10,220 bases of DNA from an uncultured Desulfobacterales bacterium (GTDB lineage Bacteria; Desulfobacterota; Desulfobacteria; Desulfobacterales; G020354645). Both the position numbers and the translations under genes were made by a program. Numbering within the stretch: the stretch's first letter is position 1; every line of letters starts with the position of its first letter. Of this stretch, positions 7,355-10,220 are shown piece by piece. The notes below the pieces were generated by a model. It made no database searches. It worked only from the letters and a program-made list of their open reading frames with translations, and was not told the DNA's origin. The stretch covers positions 1-10,220 of the forward strand of contig CAMYNZ010000147.1 in assembly GCA_947259865.1 (NCBI GenBank), in the 5' to 3' direction.

Positions 7355-8233
7355 ATGCTGCTTAAACCGGATTGCATTTCCTGCATATTAAAGATGACCA
7401 TAACATCTATCAGAAAACTTCAATTAGATGAGAATTCCGTAAAAGAACTGTACGCTAAAATATTGGAAAATCCCGCTTTACGAGGATTCAACTGGGATAT
7501 CACCAGCCCCGAGGTCATCGAAGATGCATGGAAAAAAATTACAAAGAGAATGAATGATCCCGACCCGTTTTATTCAGAAAAATCGCATCAAAATAAAAAC
7601 GTTATGGCATTGTATCCCTCCCTGGAAAAGACAGTGCAGGCAGATTCAGATCCCCTTTATCCGGCTGTAAAGCTGGCCATTCTGGGAAATTCACTTGATT
7701 TTATGTTGGCCGATACAACGTTGACAATCGAGAATTCAATAAAAGACAGAATTGATGTTCCACTTTCAGATGAGAATTATTCAAAATTTAAACAACGCTT
7801 GGAAGCAAGCAAACGCTTAGTCTATTTTGGAGACAACGCCGGCGAGATTGTGTTTGATAAATTATTCATCGAAACGATTAAAAAATTGTACAATCTTGAA
7901 ATTGTTTTTGTGGTCAGGAGCGTTCCGACCCTGAATGATGCGACCTTAAAAGAAGCAAAAGCAGTGGGTATGGACAAGGTAGTCAAAGTTATTGAAAATG
8001 GTATTGACGGGCCATTGCCCGGGACCGTTTTGAGAAGATGTTCGAATGAGGTAAACGATCTGGTTCGCCAATCCGACCTCATTATTTCCAAGGGTGGGGG
8101 CAACTTCGATACCCTGGATGAAGAAAGAAAACAGCTGAAGAATAAAATCTCGTTCCTGCTCCTTTCCAAATGCGATCCGCAATACAAAACCTTCGGCGTG
8201 AAATTGTATAACCCGATATTGGCCAATTGGTAA
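7355..8233 (+). CDS. DUF89 (ARMT1-like / AF1104-like) metal-dependent phosphatase-fold protein
   Basis: The 292-residue protein is a full-length member of the short DUF89 subgroup. It has the N-terminal CISC pair (Cys7, Cys10), the metal-site signature YFGDNAGEIVFDKLF (157-171; Asp160, Asn161), VRSVPTLNDAT (187-197; Asp195) and SKGGGNFDTLDE (245-256). In the family, Asp-Asn plus a later Asp coordinate a divalent metal. Human ARMT1 and yeast YMR027W are damage-control phosphatases acting on sugar phosphates. The Cys-bearing prokaryotic subgroup has been proposed, not proven here, to have related phosphatase activity. The start is set by AGGAAA about 6 nt before the ATG, giving the Cys motif at the very N-terminus as usual. 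It is about 200 nt downstream of the UPF0261 gene and could be cotranscribed with it. Confidence 0.87.
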   Translation: MLLKPDCISCILKMTITSIRKLQLDENSVKELYAKILENPALRGFNWDITSPEVIEDAWKKITKRMNDPDPFYSEKSHQNKNVMALYPSLEKTVQADSDPLYPAVKLAILGNSLDFMLADTTLTIENSIKDRIDVPLSDENYSKFKQRLEASKRLVYFGDNAGEIVFDKLFIETIKKLYNLEIVFVVRSVPTLNDATLKEAKAVGMDKVVKVIENGIDGPLPGTVLRRCSNEVNDLVRQSDLIISKGGGNFDTLDEERKQLKNKISFLLLSKCDPQYKTFGVKLYNPILANW

Positions 8234-8569
8234 AATTAATGCTTCTGATTGGTATCACATCTGACAGCAATTCACTTATTTATACGATATTACAAGTTTT
8301 CCCAAAACTTGGATCTTCTCAATATATAGGCATTCCATTTATCCCACACCGTCCATCACATCATTTGTGATTCCTATTCAATGATAACTCATAAAGCTAT
8401 CCCTCCAAGATCGAGTCTATAAAAATGTTAAATTATATTGACAGCTAATTCCACAATGTGGCATTGGGGGAATAGTACCTTTTCATTTTGAACTTGAATA
8501 ACCCTTTCTTCGTAGATCTATCTTCTCTTTTGAAGCGACCCCTCGTGCTGAAACAGATTCTGGTTACAT
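8234..8569. other. AT-rich gene-free region with small palindromes
   Basis: No ORF with a ribosome binding site is seen on either strand in this 336-nt stretch. It contains a perfect 8-bp stem with a CCC loop (8293-8311), which could end the DUF89 transcript but lacks a U-tract. There is a 6-bp palindrome ATCACA-N5-TGTGAT (8355-8371). An imperfect 19-nt palindrome centred on CCACA-A-TGTGG (8447-8465) lies just after a perfect TTGACA (8438-8443). The last pair could be a -35 with an operator, but no good -10 follows. No remnant of a transposase was recognised. Confidence 0.4.
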
Positions 8570-8669
8570 AAATTTTTGATACAACAAAAAAGCTGAATTA
8601 ATGCCACCTGATTTTTCAGCCTCTCTTTTCTTCTTTGGGGGATCCCAAGCCTTCGGCTTTGGCTATCGA
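8570..8669 (-). repeat. Left arm of a perfect 100-bp inverted repeat
   Basis: This block is the exact reverse complement of 9317-9416 by base-by-base comparison, and the match stops at both ends. Read on the minus strand it encodes the last 17 codons of the Met-rich protein, the TGA stop (8616-8618) and the same terminator-like hairpin with its T-tract (8586-8620). It is thus a headless gene end pointing away from the real gene. Sequence on either side shows no further similarity to the right-arm flanks. Confidence 0.95.
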
Positions 8670-8773
8670 GGTAAATAACCTATATTTCACGTTAATCTCG
8701 CGCCCAAGGATTTTCAATATAAAGTTGAATCTGTTTAATATTTAAAAACGTTTGTTATAAAAGGAGTGGAATC
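8670..8773 (+). promoter_or_regulatory. Leader and candidate promoter of the Met-rich gene, with RBS
   Basis: The 104 nt between the left repeat arm and the Met-rich gene are very AT-rich. A TAATAT at 8736-8741 with a weak TTCAAT 17 nt upstream is the best -10/-35 pair I see. A clear AGGAG at 8762-8766 precedes the ATG at 8774 by 7 nt and decides the start. All of this lies inside the segment bounded by the inverted repeat, so the promoter would move together with the gene. Confidence 0.35.
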
Positions 8774-9370
8774 ATGGGACTTATGGATCGGATGATGGAT
8801 CGAATGATTGGAAACATGTCCGTTCAGGAAAAAGAAGAGATGATGCTGAAAATGATGCCGCTAATGATGAAGGACGTGGACATGCTGAAGATGATGCCCG
8901 GGATGATGTCCAGCATGGGGCGGTTCCTGAATGTGACCAGCATTGTCACCTTCATTCGCCAGGTCCTTCAAGACGACGAACTCGCGAGACAGCTTGAAAA
9001 GCTTATGGATCACCTACCGCAGCTAAGCCGCAAAATGCAGTCCATGATGGCTGATATGCGCCCGGCCATTAGTGCATTGATGTCAGGCATGATGGACTTC
9101 ATGGCAGTGAAGGTCATGCCTGTTATGATGCCAATGATGAGTGAGATGATGCCTGTGATGATGAAGGAGAAAATGCCTGAAGTTATGGTACGTGATGAGA
9201 CAGTCAAGAAATTCATGTCGGGAATGATGATGGAGATAATGCCCCACTGCGTGCAAACGCTTTCCCCCATGATGGAGTCGGAGGACCAGGATGTTTTCCT
9301 CGACCACCTGACTGAATCGATAGCCAAAGCCGAAGGCTTGGGATCCCCCAAAGAAGAAAAGAGAGGCTGA
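8774..9370 (+). CDS. Methionine-rich cytosolic protein of unknown function
   Basis: I do not recognise a named family. The 198-residue protein contains 45 methionines (about 23%), mostly in MM pairs: KMMPLMMKDVDMLKMMPGMM (26-45) and VMPVMMPMMSEMMPVMM (114-130). There is a single cysteine (Cys159, MPHC) and no signal peptide or clear membrane helix, so it is predicted cytosolic. The central part (51-85) is methionine-poor and probably helical. The tail (182-198) is charged and is encoded inside the right repeat arm. Dense methionines suggest soft-metal binding (Cu(I) or similar), methionine-based oxidant scavenging or a hydrophobic bundle; none is proven. The N-terminal 80 residues are homologous to those of the next protein (shared pattern EK-E-MM--MMPLMM--D), so the two are tandem paralogues. 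A strong AGGAG sets the start. Confidence 0.8.
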   Translation: MGLMDRMMDRMIGNMSVQEKEEMMLKMMPLMMKDVDMLKMMPGMMSSMGRFLNVTSIVTFIRQVLQDDELARQLEKLMDHLPQLSRKMQSMMADMRPAISALMSGMMDFMAVKVMPVMMPMMSEMMPVMMKEKMPEVMVRDETVKKFMSGMMMEIMPHCVQTLSPMMESEDQDVFLDHLTESIAKAEGLGSPKEEKRG

Positions 9371-9416
9371 AAAATCAGGTGGCATTAATTCAGCTTTTTT
9401 GTTGTATCAAAAATTT
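9317..9416 (+). repeat. Right arm of a perfect 100-bp inverted repeat
   Basis: This is the exact inverted copy of 8570-8669. It starts on the first base of codon 182 of the Met-rich gene. It includes the stop codon (9368-9370), the hairpin with T6 and ends one base before the ATG that best opens the next gene (9418). It therefore occupies the whole junction between the two paralogues, including the place where a ribosome binding site for the second would be expected. Confidence 0.95.
9366..9400 (+). terminator. Terminator-like hairpin overlapping the stop codon of the Met-rich gene
   Basis: Stem GCTGAA (9366-9371) pairs with TTCAGC (9389-9394), with a further AAT/ATT inside, and runs directly into six T residues (9395-9400). 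The stop codon lies within the stem. The stem is AT-leaning and the loop long, so termination is probably partial; that would set how much transcript reaches the downstream DUF302 paralogue. Confidence 0.5.
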
Positions 9417-9417
9417 G

Positions 9418-10047
9418 ATGGACATGATGATCAAGAGCATCAGCAAAGAGAAGCGTGAACAGATGATGATCAACATGATGCCCCTGATGATGGAAGGCAT
9501 AGACATCTATGAATTCATGCCAAAGATGATGACTGACATGCTCAAGGATGTCACTGTGGATGACGTGATTGCATTTATCAAGCGGGGCATCGAGGAACAG
9601 GACAAGCTCAAAGAGCTGGCTGACAAAATCGCTCAAGCTAATTTGATGCAGCAAATGATGTTTAAGGTTTACAAAAGCAAATTGGATTTTGATGAGACCG
9701 TATCAGCTGTGGCAGAAGCCGCACCTAAAAACGGCTGGAAAATCCCCGACGTTAGAGAATTACAGAAGGAATATCAAGAGGCAGGGTTTTCTGAAACGAC
9801 AAAGGTCAAGATAATATATTTCTGCGATCCGCAGGGGGGATACAATATTCTCAAAGATGATAGCAACAAATCAATGTCAGTAATGATGCCGATGGGAGTC
9901 AGCATTTATGAAACATCTGACGGACGAGTTGAAATCGCTGCCATGAATTTGGAAATGATGGGCGGGATGTTTTCCGGTGTTGTCCAAGAAATGCTGAGCA
10001 ACGGTGCTGCCAACTTGGAAAAGACCTTACAGGGGGTTGTAGAGTAA
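9418..10047 (+). CDS. Met-rich N-terminal module fused to a DUF302 domain
   Basis: From the ATG at 9418 the protein has 209 residues. Residues 1-80 repeat the Met-rich module of the preceding gene (EKREQMMINMMPLMMEGID, 11-29). Residues about 88-200 match DUF302: FDETVSAVAEAAPKNGWKIP (91-110), VKIIYFCDPQGGYNIL (130-145), MMPMGVSIYE (156-165) and DGRVEIAAMNLEMMG. DUF302 proteins are small, function unknown, and usually have an FCNP and an MPC motif; here the Cys of FCDP (136) is kept but MPC is replaced by MPM. No signal peptide is present. The start is doubtful. There is no Shine-Dalgarno before 9418, and an in-frame GTG at 9379 inside the repeat arm, 8 nt after the upstream stop, could allow coupled translation but would add a hydrophobic 13-residue N-terminus unlike the paralogue. 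Confidence 0.8.
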   Translation: MDMMIKSISKEKREQMMINMMPLMMEGIDIYEFMPKMMTDMLKDVTVDDVIAFIKRGIEEQDKLKELADKIAQANLMQQMMFKVYKSKLDFDETVSAVAEAAPKNGWKIPDVRELQKEYQEAGFSETTKVKIIYFCDPQGGYNILKDDSNKSMSVMMPMGVSIYETSDGRVEIAAMNLEMMGGMFSGVVQEMLSNGAANLEKTLQGVVE

Positions 10048-10074
10048 TTCAATCAAAAATCAAAAGAGGAAATT

Positions 10075-10149
10075 ATGTTTATGGTAAAGCACATGATGAT
10101 TAAATATTCTAAAACCTGTGGGGGTTTCGCTTGCTTTGGTCAGGAGTAA
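10075..10149 (+). CDS. Small 24-residue Met/Cys-containing peptide
   Basis: I translated this short ORF by hand: ATG at 10075-10077, TAA at 10147-10149. It begins MFMVKHMMIKYSK and continues with the CGGFAC pair (residues 15-20). Four methionines, one His and a C-x4-C pair fall within 24 residues. A good ribosome binding site (AGAGGA) precedes the ATG by 5 nt. It lies 27 nt after the DUF302-fusion gene. The ribosome binding site of the next gene (AGGAG, 10142-10146) lies in its last codons, so it may act as a coupled leader peptide or as a small metal-binding peptide. It is too short for similarity to be judged by eye. Confidence 0.5.
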   Translation: MFMVKHMMIKYSKTCGGFACFGQE

Positions 10150-10152
10150 ATT

Positions 10153-10220
10153 ATGGGTATAAATGAACCAGAAATTTTTCAATCAAGAATGGGCAGCATC
10201 AAAAATGAAGAAATTCAGAA
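10153..10220 (+). CDS. 5' end of an unidentified gene, cut by window edge
   Basis: The ATG at 10153-10155 is preceded by AGGAG with 6-nt spacing, and the frame stays open to the window end. The 22 complete codons start MGINEPEIFQSRMGSIKNEE, hydrophilic and not recognisable as a family. It follows the 24-residue ORF by 3 nt, so the two are probably cotranscribed with the Met-rich/DUF302 gene. Confidence 0.5.
   Translation, partial: MGINEPEIFQSRMGSIKNEEIQ

Noticed and set aside
7182..7391. Plus-strand ORF of 69 codons across the spacer after the UPF0261 gene
   Set aside because: It is made largely of the inverted repeat sequence, has no ribosome binding site and overlaps the start of the DUF89 gene.
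8355..8371. ATCACA-N5-TGTGAT as a CRP/FNR-type operator
   Set aside because: The half-sites are in the opposite order from the CRP consensus (TGTGA-N6-TCACA) and not near a convincing promoter.
8438..8465. Perfect TTGACA followed by a 19-nt imperfect palindrome as a regulated promoter
   Set aside because: No acceptable -10 hexamer at 16-18 nt, and no gene with a ribosome binding site follows within reasonable distance before the repeat arm; kept only as a note in the gene-free region.
8570..9416. Interpretation of the 100-bp inverted repeats as the ends of an insertion sequence
   Set aside because: The arms encode the end of the enclosed gene itself, there is no transposase between them, and no target-site duplication is visible outside them.
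9010..9654. Minus-strand ORFs rich in histidine (HHH and HxxHH runs) opposite the Met-rich genes
   Set aside because: Histidine codons CAT are simply the reverse complement of the ATG codons of the plus-strand genes; no ribosome binding sites and no family resemblance.

Overview
The window looks like a stretch of chromosome from an anaerobic bacterium, most likely a deltaproteobacterium/Desulfobacterota of the Desulfobacterales type. This is inferred from gene content (corrinoid-dependent methyltransferase system, flavoredoxin-like protein, Tm-1-like UPF0261 protein, DUF89, DUF302) and from intermediate base composition. No marker gene proves the lineage. There are no rRNA or tRNA genes, CRISPR arrays or transposases that I can see.

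Layout. (1) 1-2674, minus strand: a likely operon read right to left. It holds a small P-loop sulfotransferase-like protein, an MtmB-family (monomethylamine methyltransferase-like) protein that lacks the in-frame amber/pyrrolysine codon, and the 5' part of a cognate corrinoid protein cut by the window edge. (2) 2675-2943: a spacer with a dispersed hairpin repeat and the terminator of the next unit. (3) 2944-5056, minus strand: a tight three-gene unit of a SAM-dependent methyltransferase, a DUF120/archaeal-type CTP-dependent riboflavin kinase homologue and a cation diffusion facilitator. (4) 5057-5295: a divergent intergenic region. (5) 5296-8233, plus strand: a flavin-reductase-like FMN-binding protein, a UPF0261 (Tm-1-like) protein and a DUF89 protein, separated by REP-like or inverted-repeat spacers. 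(6) 8234-8773: a long AT-rich gap. (7) 8774-10220, plus strand: two tandem methionine-rich proteins, the second fused to a DUF302 domain, then a 24-residue Met/Cys peptide and the start of another gene.

The most unusual element is in region 7. A perfect 100-bp inverted repeat (8570-8669 and 9317-9416) brackets the promoter region and the first 181 codons of the first Met-rich gene. The right copy is the gene's last 17 codons, stop codon and terminator-like hairpin. The left copy is the same block, facing the other way, upstream of the gene. If the 647-bp segment between the arms inverted, the gene would be rebuilt intact in the opposite direction with the same C-terminus and terminator, and its promoter would be disconnected from the DUF302 paralogue downstream. 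This is either an ORF-preserving invertible cassette or a recent inverted duplication. An assembly or amplification artefact must be excluded.

How the genes may work together (inference). Region 1 probably demethylates a methylated amine-like or other methylated compound and passes the methyl group to the corrinoid protein. Regions 3 and 5 share a flavin theme (FMN synthesis and an FMN-binding protein, divergently transcribed). Region 7 looks like a cytosolic Met-rich metal-handling or redox module of unknown function.
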